This document shows positions 8,216 through 17,985 of a stretch of 64,000 bases of DNA, in pieces. How positions within the stretch are numbered: the stretch's first letter is position 1; each line of letters begins with the position of its first letter. Source of the stretch: Neobacillus drentensis NBRC 102427 (GTDB taxonomy: Bacteria > Bacillota > Bacilli > Bacillales > Cytobacillaceae). The stretch lies in NCBI RefSeq assembly GCF_001591445.1, contig NZ_BCUX01000023.1:1-64000 (forward strand). The letters run 5' to 3'. The notes beneath the pieces are model-generated. The model worked only from the letters and a program-made list of their open reading frames with translations, had not been told where the DNA came from and searched no databases. Both the position numbers and the translations under genes were made by a program.

Positions 8216-8875
8216 GTGAGTACTGAAAAGAGCTACAATTTCTACCAAGATTATCGGAAAATACGATCATCCAATCTTACATTATCAAAAAACGTCGAGT
8301 ATTATCTCTATTTAAAAAGAGCGTATGACATAATCCTTGCATCAGTTGGGTTAATCATTGCTGTGCCGATTGTTCTCTTATTTACGATCCTCATTGTTAT
8401 GGAGACACCAGGTTCTCCATTTTATGTTCAAGAGAGGATTGGCAAAAATGGAAAACGATTCAAGATGGTGAAGCTACGTTCGATGACAATCGATGCCGAA
8501 AAAGAAGGGGCGAAGTGGGCAGAGGTAAATGACCCACGGATCACTCATGTGGGTGCATTCATCCGAAAGACTCGCATCGACGAGCTTCCTCAATTGGTCA
8601 ATATTTTAAAAGGAGACATGTCCATTGTGGGTCCAAGACCAGAAAGGCCCTTTTTTACAGCGCAATTTAATAAAGAGATAAAGGGATTCGAAAATCGCTT
8701 GGTGGTTAAACCAGGTCTTACGGGTCTTGCTCAGGTAAGTGGGGGATATGATATTTCTCCAAGCGAAAAACTTAAATATGATCTGGCATACATACAAAAT
8801 TTAACCTTCTCACTTGAAGTAAAAATAATTTTGAAGACGTTTAAAGTAATACTCACAGGTGAGGGAGCACGTTGA
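8216..8875 (+). CDS. tuaA: Undecaprenyl-phosphate sugar phosphotransferase TuaA
   Basis: First membrane step of teichuronic acid synthesis: loads a sugar phosphate onto undecaprenyl phosphate. The 219-aa bacterial sugar-transferase protein has one membrane segment (about 37-62). It then shows the family motifs ERIGKNGKRFKMVKLRSM, DELPQLVNILKGDMSIVGPRPERP (catalytic Asp-Glu pair in RIDELPQ) and PGLTGLAQV. The start is GTG 8216 with GGGGTGAT upstream. It is the first gene of an eight-gene operon in the same order as B. subtilis tuaABCDEFGH. The family is shared with exopolysaccharide priming enzymes; the operon context decides the name. Confidence 0.9.
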   Translation: MSTEKSYNFYQDYRKIRSSNLTLSKNVEYYLYLKRAYDIILASVGLIIAVPIVLLFTILIVMETPGSPFYVQERIGKNGKRFKMVKLRSMTIDAEKEGAKWAEVNDPRITHVGAFIRKTRIDELPQLVNILKGDMSIVGPRPERPFFTAQFNKEIKGFENRLVVKPGLTGLAQVSGGYDISPSEKLKYDLAYIQNLTFSLEVKIILKTFKVILTGEGAR

Positions 8876-8891
8876 AAAAGGCGGGAAGTAT

Positions 8892-10352
8892 ATGTCAGTC
8901 ATTAGAAAGCAACTACATAAAGGAGTAAAGTGGACTGGAATTTCTACCCTTATCATTACAGCGATTCAAATTATTCAGTTTGCATTACTAGGAAAAATAA
9001 TGAGTTTATCCGAATTTGGGCTAGTTGGAATGATTACCACGATTGTAGTGTTCGCTCAGATTTTGCTCGATCTTGGTTTTGGCACAGCCGTGATTCAAAA
9101 AGAAGTCGTCTCGGAACGTGTGTTGTCAACACTATTTTGGCTAAATATGGCAGTAGGTATCGGATTGTTTGTGCTCCTATTCCTGCTAAGCCCTCTGATT
9201 GCGATGTACTTCCATCGAAGTGAATTAGTGGAGCTTATTCGGCTTTTGGCAGTAATGTTTCTAATCGCTCCGGTCGGGCAGCAATGTCAGTATTTGTTAC
9301 AAAAAGAATTACGTTTTAATTTACTTGGATTGATTGAAGCGGGGACAACAATAATTTCATTCCTAACAATGGTCATTCTCATCTTTACCATTCGTCCCAT
9401 TTATGCCTTTGTTATTTCACAAGTTGTGATGAATTCACTCAAAGGCATTCTATATTTTCTCTGTTATCAAAAGAAATGGCGTCCCTCATTCGTATTTGAT
9501 TTGTCTGAATGTAAGGAATATATGGCATTCGGTGCATTCCAATTAGCCTCACGATTAGTCAATCGAATCGGCTCCAACATTGATGTGATTTTAATCGGAA
9601 GATTTATGGGAGCAGAAGCACTCGGTATATATAATCTTGCCTACCAAATCGTGACCATTCCGGTTTTAAAGATTAATCCAATTATTACAAGAGTAGCTTT
9701 TCCAGTTTTTTCAAAAAGTCACCAAAATCAAGTTTTATTAACAGATGGATTCTTACACATGACAAAGCTATTAAGTCTAGTATCTTTTCCCATCTTGATG
9801 GGTCTTACGGCTGTGTCTAATGTTTTCATCCTAACCATTTTTGGAGAGAAGTGGCTGAACGCCGTTCCAATTGTGCAAATCATGGCAATTGTAGGAATTC
9901 TGAGGGTTTTAATGAATCCAAATGGCTCCATTATTTTAGCAAAAGGAAAGGCTAATATTGCTTTTTATTGGGATGCGGCTGTTCTCATTGTCTATAGCTC
10001 GTCTTTATGGCTTGCTGTAATGACGAATCAATTGGAAGTTGTCGCGTGGACCTATGCAGGTGTAAGTCTGGTGAATTTTTTCGTTGGAAGATGGTTACTT
10101 AATTGGTTGATACAGTTGCGTTTTCGGCAATATTTGAAAACTATTTCTTTACCCTTCCTTTTATCGATGCTTATCTCGGTTGTCGCTTTTTATCTGAAAG
10201 AAATTACTGTCTGGTATTTTCCGAAAACTAGTTACTGGCCGCTTATTTTTTCAGTCGGCTTAAGTGGACTTGTCTATATTCTGCTTTTGTATAAGATTTA
10301 TCCTGATTTTTTCTTGAGGATCGTAAAAAAACAAATAAGAGGGCAAACATGA
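8892..10352 (+). CDS. tuaB: Teichuronic acid repeat-unit flippase TuaB (MOP superfamily)
   Basis: Polytopic membrane protein of 486 aa, about 12-14 segments, of the Wzx/MOP flippase superfamily, expected to flip the lipid-linked repeat across the membrane. It has the family look of an N-terminal amphipathic stretch followed by GLVGMITTIVVFAQILLDLG and a conserved GTAVIQK. I start at ATG 8892 (MSVIRKQ), preceded by AAAAGGCGGGAAG. An earlier in-frame start would overlap tuaA. It overlaps tuaC by 4 bases. Confidence 0.9.
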   Translation: MSVIRKQLHKGVKWTGISTLIITAIQIIQFALLGKIMSLSEFGLVGMITTIVVFAQILLDLGFGTAVIQKEVVSERVLSTLFWLNMAVGIGLFVLLFLLSPLIAMYFHRSELVELIRLLAVMFLIAPVGQQCQYLLQKELRFNLLGLIEAGTTIISFLTMVILIFTIRPIYAFVISQVVMNSLKGILYFLCYQKKWRPSFVFDLSECKEYMAFGAFQLASRLVNRIGSNIDVILIGRFMGAEALGIYNLAYQIVTIPVLKINPIITRVAFPVFSKSHQNQVLLTDGFLHMTKLLSLVSFPILMGLTAVSNVFILTIFGEKWLNAVPIVQIMAIVGILRVLMNPNGSIILAKGKANIAFYWDAAVLIVYSSSLWLAVMTNQLEVVAWTYAGVSLVNFFVGRWLLNWLIQLRFRQYLKTISLPFLLSMLISVVAFYLKEITVWYFPKTSYWPLIFSVGLSGLVYILLLYKIYPDFFLRIVKKQIRGQT

Positions 10353-11545
10353 TGAAGATATTATGGATTACAAGTGTGTATCCAAGTGACGAAAAACCTG
10401 GTCTTGGTGTTTTTCACGAAACGCAAGTTCAAGCATTAATCCGTTTAGGCGTTGAGGTTACTGTTATTTGTCCCGTGCCGCGTCTTCCTGTTCTAGTCAG
10501 TTATATGAAGAAACACTATCGAACTACTAACGGGGTTCCATTTAAGTCGCACCGAAAAGGAGTGACAGTCTACCGACCACCTTATTTAGCGCTGCCGGGC
10601 CAGCTCAGATGGGCCCAGCCTGATAAACGGATTGCTGCTTCCATCTTAAGAACAATGTCTGATTACCTAATAGAGCCTGATTTAATCCACGCTCATTTTG
10701 CCATGCCATCTGGAGGGGCAGCACGGATTGTTGCGGAACAAAAAAAGCTGCCGTGGATTTTAACATTACATGGAAGTGATGTGAATATTTATCCCTATTT
10801 TAGTGCAGGTGCAAAAAAAGTATTCGAACAAACAGTACAGGCGGCAAATCTGGTATTGGCAGTGGGTGAAAGCCTTAAGAATAAAGCAAAGGAGTTAGCA
10901 GGCAGAGATAGTATGGTACTCCCCATTGGGGTGGATCTATCCCGGTTTCAACCTACCAATGAAACCAAAAGGGAAATCAGAAGGCGGCTACAGCTCCCTG
11001 AAGAAAAAAAAATTGTTGTTTTTATAGGAAGGTTAACACAGGCTAAAGGAGTTTTTGAACTCGCTCATTCACTGCATTGGCTTTCGAATGATGTAGCCAT
11101 TGTATTTGTTGGGGATGGACCAGCTAAAAATAAGTTAAGGCAGCATTCCGATTTCAATAGAAGGCTATTCTTAACAGGGCAAGTTGAAAATGAAAGAGTA
11201 AGTGATTATTTGTTAGCTAGTGATGTGTTTGCTCTCCCATCTTATACAGAAGGTTTGCCAACTGTTGTTATCGAAGCATTAGCCCTGAAGGTACCTGTGG
11301 TTTGTACGGAAGTCGGAGGTGTCCCGGAGTTATTTGGGGAGCATCGTCAGCTTTTAATCGAAAGTAAGTCAGTATCAAGCCTTGTAAATCGGATAAGCGC
11401 TATCCTAAACAGAAATCTTTTTTCCAAGCAGGTTCAGCTTGAACTGTATGAAAATATTCAAAAAAATTATCATGTTGATCACAATGCAGTTTTGCTAAAT
11501 GCTGTCTACAAACGAACAATAGAATCCATTTATTCAACGATATAG
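10349..11545 (+). CDS. tuaC: Glycosyltransferase TuaC (GT4)
   Basis: A 398-aa GT-B fold enzyme. The N-terminal acceptor domain begins ILWITSVYPSDEKPG. The C-terminal donor domain carries VVFIGRLTQAKGV (about 225-237) and the EX7E nucleotide-sugar motif in PSYTEGLPTVVIEALALKVP (about 292-311). These are typical of family GT4, which adds a sugar to a lipid-linked acceptor on the cytoplasmic face. ATG 10349 overlaps the tuaB stop, and AGAGGGC gives the ribosome binding site. It is third in the tua operon. Confidence 0.88.
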   Translation: MMKILWITSVYPSDEKPGLGVFHETQVQALIRLGVEVTVICPVPRLPVLVSYMKKHYRTTNGVPFKSHRKGVTVYRPPYLALPGQLRWAQPDKRIAASILRTMSDYLIEPDLIHAHFAMPSGGAARIVAEQKKLPWILTLHGSDVNIYPYFSAGAKKVFEQTVQAANLVLAVGESLKNKAKELAGRDSMVLPIGVDLSRFQPTNETKREIRRRLQLPEEKKIVVFIGRLTQAKGVFELAHSLHWLSNDVAIVFVGDGPAKNKLRQHSDFNRRLFLTGQVENERVSDYLLASDVFALPSYTEGLPTVVIEALALKVPVVCTEVGGVPELFGEHRQLLIESKSVSSLVNRISAILNRNLFSKQVQLELYENIQKNYHVDHNAVLLNAVYKRTIESIYSTI

Positions 11546-11586
11546 TCAGTCTAGCGAGTAATAAACAACAGGAAGGATGGAATTTG

Positions 11587-12930
11587 ATGAAAAAAATAGC
11601 TGTTATTGGAACTGGGTATGTAGGTCTCGTCTCAGGTACATGTTTTGCCGATTCAGGAAACCAGGTTACTTGTTGTGATATTGATCAATTAAAAATAAAG
11701 GAACTCACAGAGGGAATTATGCCAATTTATGAGCCAGGTTTAAAAGAGCTGGTCCATAAGAATGTTCGGAAAGGATCCCTTAAATTTAGCGCTAATATCA
11801 GTCAAGAGATAAAGGAGGCTGAGGTGATATTAATTGCAGTCGGGACCCCAATGACATCATCTGGCAAAGCTGATTTAACCTATGTAAAACAAGTCGCTCG
11901 ATCAATTGGTGAAAATTTAAATAGCTATAAAGTAGTTGTCACAAAAAGTACAGTTCCCGTCGGCACAGGAAAATTAATAGAATCGGTGATTAGGGAATAC
12001 GACAATGGAAAACATCCATTTGATGTTGTTTCAAATCCTGAATTTTTAAGAGAAGGTACTGCCATTAAGGATACGATGAATATGGAGCGTGCAGTCATTG
12101 GCGCCACAAGTGAAAAAGCATTTCAACTGATTGCGGAGATTCATCAACCCTTTACAGAAAATATTGTAAAAGCTTCTTTAGAAACAGCTGAAATCATTAA
12201 ATATGCGGCTAATGCATTTTTGGCTACAAAGATTTCATTTATAAATGATATAGCCAACATATGTGAACGCGTGGGTGCTGACGTTACCAAGGTGTCTGCA
12301 GGGATTGGTTTAGATAGCCGGATCGGCAATAAATTTTTACAGGCGGGCGTTGGATTTGGCGGATCCTGTTTTCCAAAAGATACTGCAGCACTTCTGCACA
12401 TCTCCGAAGATTGTGGATACGATTTTAAATTAATCAAGGCTGTCATTGAAACAAACGAAGGACAAAGAGTGCAGCTGGTGAAAAAATTGTTGCAGGCATT
12501 AGGTTCTTTACAAGGAAAAACGATTAGTGTTTTGGGGTTAGCATTTAAACCAGATACCGATGATATTCGCTCTTCTCCTGCACTCGATATTATCCCTTAC
12601 TTAACAGAGCAGGGGGCAATCGTAAAGGCATATGATCCAATCGCAATTGTCGAAGCAAAAAAACAGATTGGTTACCAGTGCACCTATTCAGAAGATATAT
12701 ATGAAACAATCACAGATTCAGATGCATGTATGATCTTAACTGACTGGCAGGATGTAAAAACATTAGATTTACCATTAGTAAAGCAATTAATGAAACAACC
12801 TCTGATCGTTGATGGACGGAATCTCTTTGAGTTGGAGATGATGAAACAACTTGGTTTTACGTATCTTTCAGTTGGCAGACCAGCTATTCAATCGGAATCA
12901 ATTATTTCAAAGGCTTTTACGAAGAATTAG
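11587..12930 (+). CDS. tuaD: UDP-glucose 6-dehydrogenase TuaD
   Basis: Oxidises UDP-glucose to UDP-glucuronate with two NAD+, supplying the acidic sugar of teichuronic acid. The 447-aa product has the N-terminal Rossmann motif GTGYVGLVSG, the central helix LLKYAAN-type segment (EIIKYAANAFLATK) and the catalytic cysteine in GFGGSCFPKD. The third domain includes GLAFKPDTDDIRSSPA. The start ATG 11587 follows GGAAGG by 10 bases; a TTG codon immediately before it is in frame. It is fourth in the tua operon. Confidence 0.95.
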   Translation: MKKIAVIGTGYVGLVSGTCFADSGNQVTCCDIDQLKIKELTEGIMPIYEPGLKELVHKNVRKGSLKFSANISQEIKEAEVILIAVGTPMTSSGKADLTYVKQVARSIGENLNSYKVVVTKSTVPVGTGKLIESVIREYDNGKHPFDVVSNPEFLREGTAIKDTMNMERAVIGATSEKAFQLIAEIHQPFTENIVKASLETAEIIKYAANAFLATKISFINDIANICERVGADVTKVSAGIGLDSRIGNKFLQAGVGFGGSCFPKDTAALLHISEDCGYDFKLIKAVIETNEGQRVQLVKKLLQALGSLQGKTISVLGLAFKPDTDDIRSSPALDIIPYLTEQGAIVKAYDPIAIVEAKKQIGYQCTYSEDIYETITDSDACMILTDWQDVKTLDLPLVKQLMKQPLIVDGRNLFELEMMKQLGFTYLSVGRPAIQSESIISKAFTKN

Positions 12931-13005
12931 ATGAGACGCTCAGTTCTCAAGGAATAAACAACTGCTATCACTACATGGTTAGTTTGAAAAGGAGAAGGAA
13001 GTGTG

Positions 13006-14343
13006 ATGCAAGGTAATTCACTCGTTAAAAAAGCACCAGGTGTGTCAGCTTTTCTTTTAGAAGGCAGCAAGCCACCATTTATAGTTGTTATGTATTTATT
13101 AGTCATGACAACATTTTTGAATCAATCTGTTTTAAACATTCATGTCGGATTTTTCAGTTTATTTTTGTATCGCTTGGTTCTTATCGTTGCAGTTATTCTC
13201 TTTTTCTTTCACGTTATGAGAGAAAGGAATCTTCCTCAATTTTGGGATCAAGCAAATGTCAAGGGTGTTCTGCTCTTTCTACTGTTTTGGATGACCTATG
13301 GAGCGGTTTCACTTCTATGGTCAAAATCGGTTATAGAGGGAATGAAGTCCTTAATTCTTTTGGGTATGGGAATATCGTTTGTTTTTTTGGCTGTTTTTAC
13401 ATTTAGGAAAATGAACCATCTGTTTTTGTTTTATGGAATATGGATGGTTATGACAGTCATACTCATGGTGATTGGATTAATCAATCATTTTGCACATATC
13501 CAGCTGCCTACATCGACTTTGTACGGAGGACCTGAATATAAGCTTTCTTATCCAACATCTGTTTTCTTTAATCAAAATGATTTTGCCACATTTCTAACGA
13601 TTTCATTGTTTTTTTTTCTATCTATTACAAGAAATAGTAAACAAGTATTTTTGAAAACAGCTTGCTTATTTCTGGCAATTATTTGTGTGTATCTCATTTA
13701 TTTGACGGATTCACGGGCGAGCTTACTTGGAGTCATGCTTGGATTAATTGTGTATGTGTTTATCCTTCTTCCAGTCTATTTCAAGCGAATGGCAGCCATT
13801 ATCGGATCAACATTATTTTTAGTAGGTGTTATTGTATTTTTTGAAAAGTTCATCCATTTTTTTAACGGTTCGACCTTTTACTCAAGTAATGAACTGCTTC
13901 CATCCAATGTTGCGAGATTAAATTTACTAAAGAATACCCTTCACTTTTCATTAGAGAGCTTTGGATTTGGAGTTGGTGCAGGCAATATCCCTTTCTATTT
14001 AAAAAACGAGTCGATCTATGCTACAAATCAGGTTGTCGAAGTGCATAATTGGCTCGCTGAAATTATGGGTAATTATGGAATACTTATTTTGCTAGGTTAT
14101 ATAACTATGTATGCCTATCTGTTCATAAGGCTCTATAAACTATATAAAACTAGAAGCAACAGGGACCAAAAAGGGTTACTTGAAGCGTGTATGATGGGGC
14201 TTATTGGATTCGCGGTTTCTAGTATCAGTCCGAGTTCTATAAGTAATCTATTTTTTCATTGGGTATTTCTAGGTTTCGTCATTTGTATAGTTTCTGTTTT
14301 TACAGGTAAAAAAAATCAACCTCACAAAGAAAATTCCTATTAA
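13006..14343 (+). CDS. tuaE: O-antigen-ligase-like polymerase TuaE
   Basis: A 445-aa polytopic protein with about 10-12 membrane segments and a large extracytoplasmic loop before the last third. That loop contains GFGVGAGNIPFY and VHNWLAEIMGNYG, the usual O-antigen ligase/polymerase (Wzy/WaaL) region. It is expected to polymerise teichuronic acid repeats outside the membrane. ATG 13006 follows GGAGAAGGAA; GTG 13003 directly before is an alternative. Low sequence conservation is normal for this family, so the name rests largely on position. Confidence 0.85.
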   Translation: MQGNSLVKKAPGVSAFLLEGSKPPFIVVMYLLVMTTFLNQSVLNIHVGFFSLFLYRLVLIVAVILFFFHVMRERNLPQFWDQANVKGVLLFLLFWMTYGAVSLLWSKSVIEGMKSLILLGMGISFVFLAVFTFRKMNHLFLFYGIWMVMTVILMVIGLINHFAHIQLPTSTLYGGPEYKLSYPTSVFFNQNDFATFLTISLFFFLSITRNSKQVFLKTACLFLAIICVYLIYLTDSRASLLGVMLGLIVYVFILLPVYFKRMAAIIGSTLFLVGVIVFFEKFIHFFNGSTFYSSNELLPSNVARLNLLKNTLHFSLESFGFGVGAGNIPFYLKNESIYATNQVVEVHNWLAEIMGNYGILILLGYITMYAYLFIRLYKLYKTRSNRDQKGLLEACMMGLIGFAVSSISPSSISNLFFHWVFLGFVICIVSVFTGKKNQPHKENSY

Positions 14344-14357
14344 GGAGCAAAGTTCAA

Positions 14358-15035
14358 ATGGGACAAATGATTCAAAGTATGAAAGAAAGAATTAATAAAT
14401 ACTTCCTAATATTACTATCCATTACGGTTATGCTTGGTGTCATTGGATGGCTCCTTCCCGTCGGAAAAGAGAAATCCAATTATTCGGTAGAAGCTGCCCT
14501 AACCCTAGGAAGCTACAATAATCCAGAGTTAAATGATCCAAAGCGTGTTATCAATTTGTTAACGACCGCCCCATTTTATGAAGATTATTTGAAAGAACTA
14601 TGGGAAGCAAAATCTGAGGAAATTCTTACAAATTTACATGTAACTGTAAGTCCCGATAACAAAGTTAACCTTTCGTATACAGATCAATCCAAAGAAAGCA
14701 CAGTCGAGGTTCTAAACCAGATTACAAGTGCCTTTATGGACTTAGATAAAGAGCGGTTCCAACAGAAACAAAAAATTATTCAGGAAACTTTTGAAGTATT
14801 AAAAAATGAAAAAGTTGGTCCAGATGCGGAAGTAGACCAACAACGCTTCTTATTAGAACTAAAGACAGCTCTCTATGACATTAAAGAAGCCAAATTATTA
14901 AAATCCGCTGATATAAATGCTTTAAATACAGAAAATCGAGCCTTCAACTCGAAAGAAAGAGCAGTGCTAGGGATTTTATTGGGCATAACTTTAAGCTTTT
15001 TATGGATCGTTTACCCCGTCCTTTTCCGGGAATAG
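14358..15035 (+). CDS. tuaF: Wzz-like chain-length protein TuaF
   Basis: A 225-aa protein with an N-terminal membrane segment (about 15-33), an extracytoplasmic helical domain and a second membrane segment near the C terminus (about 203-220). This is the topology of polysaccharide co-polymerases that set chain length. The length is close to B. subtilis TuaF. AAGGAG lies 10 bases before the ATG. It sits between the polymerase and glycosyltransferase genes, as in B. subtilis. Confidence 0.85.
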   Translation: MGQMIQSMKERINKYFLILLSITVMLGVIGWLLPVGKEKSNYSVEAALTLGSYNNPELNDPKRVINLLTTAPFYEDYLKELWEAKSEEILTNLHVTVSPDNKVNLSYTDQSKESTVEVLNQITSAFMDLDKERFQQKQKIIQETFEVLKNEKVGPDAEVDQQRFLLELKTALYDIKEAKLLKSADINALNTENRAFNSKERAVLGILLGITLSFLWIVYPVLFRE

Positions 15036-15056
15036 ATTATTTTTAGGAGGTTTTTT

Positions 15057-15815
15057 ATGAGTCCACAGCAGCCATTGATCTCAATTATAACGCCTTCATA
15101 TAACGCTAGTTTGTTTATCGAGCATACAATCGCCTCTGTTAGAAAGCAAACCTTTCAAAACTGGGAAATGATTATTGTCGATGATTGTTCTACTGATGAT
15201 ACACCTGAAATATTAAGATGTTATGAAAAAGAAGATGAAAGAATACATGTTATTTTTTTAAATCAGAATGGTGGGGCAGCTGTTGCACGTAACATTGCCT
15301 TGCAGCATGCGAGGGGTAGATTTGTGGCATTTCTTGATAGTGATGATTGCTGGAAACCAGAAAAACTAGCAAAACAGCTTTCTTTCATGCTAACCAACAA
15401 CTATGCTTTTACGTTTACCGGGTACGAACTTGTAACCAATGAGGGAGTTCTGTTGAACAAACAGATATCTGCTCCAGCGGAAATTTCGTATGATGATATG
15501 TTAAAGAATACAATTATTGGCTGTTTGACAGTGATGATTGATCGAAAGAAGGCAGGAGATATTCAGATGCCTAACATACGAACAAGACAGGATTTAGCCA
15601 CCTGGCTAGCCATATTAAAACAAGGAATCCATGCCTACGGTTTAAATGAAAATTTGGCTGAGTACCGGACCGGGAATCCATCTATTTCGAGAAACAAGTG
15701 GAAAGCAGCAAAAATGAATTGGTTTGTCTATCGCAAATTAGAAAAACTGAACGTCTTAAAAGCTTGTTGGTGTTTTTCGCACTATGCCTTTCATGCTGTG
15801 CTAAAGAGAATATAA
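15057..15815 (+). CDS. tuaG: Glycosyltransferase TuaG (GT2)
   Basis: A 252-aa GT-A fold enzyme with the GT2 signature: ISIITPSYNASLFIEHTIAS at the N terminus, IIVDDCSTDDT (about 38-48), and the metal-binding FLDSDDCW (about 93-100). The length equals that of B. subtilis TuaG. It probably extends the lipid-linked teichuronic repeat. AGGAGG lies 7 bases upstream of the ATG. Confidence 0.9.
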   Translation: MSPQQPLISIITPSYNASLFIEHTIASVRKQTFQNWEMIIVDDCSTDDTPEILRCYEKEDERIHVIFLNQNGGAAVARNIALQHARGRFVAFLDSDDCWKPEKLAKQLSFMLTNNYAFTFTGYELVTNEGVLLNKQISAPAEISYDDMLKNTIIGCLTVMIDRKKAGDIQMPNIRTRQDLATWLAILKQGIHAYGLNENLAEYRTGNPSISRNKWKAAKMNWFVYRKLEKLNVLKACWCFSHYAFHAVLKRI

Positions 15816-15830
15816 AAAGGGATGGTACAA

Positions 15831-16988
15831 ATGAATAATATACATGTTATTGTGGCAACAGGGGAGTGGGCACAGGACCAGTTACGTTACCGTAGACATA
15901 GGCTTGCTGAATATTTGCAAAATCATCCCGATACAAAAGAGGTTATTTGGTTATGTCCGACACCTGTACAAAAAGGAAAGTCAAACACTAGATTGTCAAA
16001 TGGAATAAATCAATGGACGATACAAGATTTACTTCCTCACAAAGTGTTTCGATTTTGTCGCTATATTGATGAATTTCATCGAACAAAATTGCAGCCCATA
16101 TTACTATATTTAAAAAAAGCACAGGAAGAGTATACTATTAATTTATGGTATACCTTTCCTGGATTTCCGATACTATCTGAAATCTTTCCTTGGAATAAAG
16201 TCGTTTATGATTGTAGTGATTTATGGACTTCACCTATCAATGGGAAAAACTCAATTTCAGCCAATTTTAGAAAGAACATCATATCAAAGGCAGAGAATCG
16301 GATCGTTCAAAAGGCAGGTGTGGTTTTTTGTACTTCAGAATATCTACGGACGAGAATAGTTGAAAAGTTAGATGCTGAAGAAAAGGTATTTACCTTTGAA
16401 AATGGGGTAGAGTTTGATTTGTTTGCAAACAATCCAACACGAATGGAGAATATTCTACCTGTTCACTTTGACGGAACCGTTTTAGGATTTATCGGGGGAA
16501 TTAAACCAAAGCTTGACTTTGATTTGATAAAGGAAGTAGCACAAAAAAAACGAGAGTGGCTTTTTCTATTAGTAGGTCCGGATGGTACGAATGATCATCC
16601 AAAATTTAAAAATTTATTAACAGAGAGTAATGTTTTATGGACTGGTAGTGTCGCACCGTCCGATGTCCCAAAGTATATGAACTTAATCGATATTGGAATT
16701 ATGCCCTACAGTTCATCTGAATATAATCAAGCTGTATTTCCATTAAAGTTATTTGAATTTTTAGCAGCGGGGAAGTCTGTGCTTGGCATGAATTTACCAT
16801 CAACTAAGAAATATGCTGAGGAATCTGTTTATACTCATTTAGATACCAATGATGCTAACCAATTCATCAATGTATGTGAACAGTTAGAAGGTATCAAAAA
16901 TCATGAAAACTATATCCATAGACGCAAGACACTTGCAAAAACAAAAAATTGGAACGAAGTATTTGAGGACATGTTACAATTAGTATAG
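15831..16988 (+). CDS. tuaH: Glycosyltransferase TuaH
   Basis: The 385-aa GT-B-like protein is the last tua gene. The C-terminal half shows the GT4-like donor region (LGFIGGIKPKLDFDL, then VPKYMNLIDIGIMPYSSSEYNQAVFPLKLFEFLAAGK-type sequence). I choose ATG 15831 because AAAAAGG lies 10 bases upstream; ATG 15822 would leave only one base. A terminator follows 31 bases after the stop. Confidence 0.87.
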   Translation: MNNIHVIVATGEWAQDQLRYRRHRLAEYLQNHPDTKEVIWLCPTPVQKGKSNTRLSNGINQWTIQDLLPHKVFRFCRYIDEFHRTKLQPILLYLKKAQEEYTINLWYTFPGFPILSEIFPWNKVVYDCSDLWTSPINGKNSISANFRKNIISKAENRIVQKAGVVFCTSEYLRTRIVEKLDAEEKVFTFENGVEFDLFANNPTRMENILPVHFDGTVLGFIGGIKPKLDFDLIKEVAQKKREWLFLLVGPDGTNDHPKFKNLLTESNVLWTGSVAPSDVPKYMNLIDIGIMPYSSSEYNQAVFPLKLFEFLAAGKSVLGMNLPSTKKYAEESVYTHLDTNDANQFINVCEQLEGIKNHENYIHRRKTLAKTKNWNEVFEDMLQLV

Positions 16989-17019
16989 ATTAAATCAAAC
17001 CTGGTTAGATTCTATTCGC

Positions 17020-17047
17020 GGAGACCCATAAGGGTTTCCTTTTTTAT
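17020..17047 (+). terminator. Terminator of the tua operon
   Basis: GGAGACCC/GGGTTTCC (17020-17027 with 17032-17039, one wobble) with a 4-nt loop, then six T. Confidence 0.85.
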
Positions 17048-17162
17048 TTTAAGTTATGAAATACTGAGTGTGTAAACCGGCACATGTGCGGACTAATTAT
17101 TGGAATAAGAATGGATAGGAAAAATTTGTGGAAAAACAATGGAAAAGGAATATTTACTATCA

Positions 17163-17264
17163 TTAAAATTTATTTGATTTTGATTTGAAAAAAGAGTAAT
17201 AAAAAATTCTTATAAAAGCAGCCGAAACAAACATCAAAAATAGAAAATTAAGAAAATTATTCAT
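17163..17264 (-). CDS. Possible 33-aa membrane peptide
   Basis: A short frame on the minus strand reads MNNFLNFLFLMFVSAAFIRI and ends with a Lys/Ser-rich tail. It is one hydrophobic helix followed by basic residues. GGGAGG lies 7 bases before the ATG, which is the main support. No family is recognised and no promoter is evident, so it may be a small membrane protein or a chance frame in an AT-rich gap. Confidence 0.35.
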   Translation of the reverse strand: MNNFLNFLFLMFVSAAFIRIFYYSFFKSKSNKF

Positions 17265-17510
17265 ACAACAACCTCCCGATCAGAAAATTATTTATAAAAA
17301 GAACCATTGAATAGGAATTGCTATAGTTACATTTTATCCAGGTAATACTAAGAAATAGTTGAGTCGATGTTAACCTTTTGTAAAGTATTGTAATATTAAT
17401 TTTATAGATTTACATGTCTGATTAGTACTAGATCTAACATTGGATCCATTCCGCTGAAGTCTAAAAAATAGTTAAATAGCAAAACATCAAAGAATTTAAT
17501 TTCTAAACGC

Positions 17511-17539
17511 AAAAAAGAGACCTTAGAAGTCTCTTTTTT
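17511..17539. terminator. Bidirectional terminator in the tuaH-ymaF gap
   Basis: AAAAAAGAGAC/GTCTCTTTTTT (17511-17521 with 17529-17539) forms an 11-bp stem with A and T tracts on both sides. The gene it serves is unclear. The 658-bp gap 16989-17646 otherwise holds only the tua terminator and the 33-aa frame. Confidence 0.75.
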
Positions 17540-17646
17540 TACTTGGTTATGGAAAAAATTGACCAATTGAATCCTGACCTTAACATAATCTGGTTTTATT
17601 AAAATATTATGGTTAATAGAGCATTTCAAAAAAAGGAGGTATTAAC

Positions 17647-17985
17647 GTGAGTAAGATTAGTAAGGATGATTTTGTACAGGGGTTCGTACCGAATCATAAT
17701 CATGGTTCGGTTGATTACACCTCTGTAGCGGGAGGGCATGTTCATCAGTGTCTAGATGTAACTTCGCCGCCAATCCAGTCCCAGGATCATAATCATATTC
17801 ATTATACAGAGGGATATGTTGTTTTCGAGAATGGGCATACCCATCATTATAAAGCCTATTCCGGTCCTGCTATTCCTATAGGAAATGGAATGCACGTACA
17901 TCATTATGATTTTTATACTTCGGAAAATGATGGTCATAAGCACCGAGTAAGGGGTGTCGACCAACCAGCACCAGGGAATAAATAG
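17647..17985 (+). CDS. YmaF-family histidine-rich protein
   Basis: The 112-aa protein has about 18 histidines in repeated HxH or HNH clusters (NHNHG, GGHVHQ, DHNHIHY, NGHTHHY, MHVHHYDF, DGHKHR) and no signal peptide or membrane segment. This pattern matches the YmaF family, whose function is unknown. A spore or metal-binding role is possible but not shown. The start is GTG 17647 after AAAGGAGG. It is monocistronic and lies next to a zinc-uptake lipoprotein gene. Confidence 0.75.
   Translation: MSKISKDDFVQGFVPNHNHGSVDYTSVAGGHVHQCLDVTSPPIQSQDHNHIHYTEGYVVFENGHTHHYKAYSGPAIPIGNGMHVHHYDFYTSENDGHKHRVRGVDQPAPGNK

Noticed and set aside
17402..17629. 75-codon minus-strand reading frame after tuaH
   Set aside because: It runs through a strong bidirectional terminator at 17511-17539 and has no ribosome binding site.
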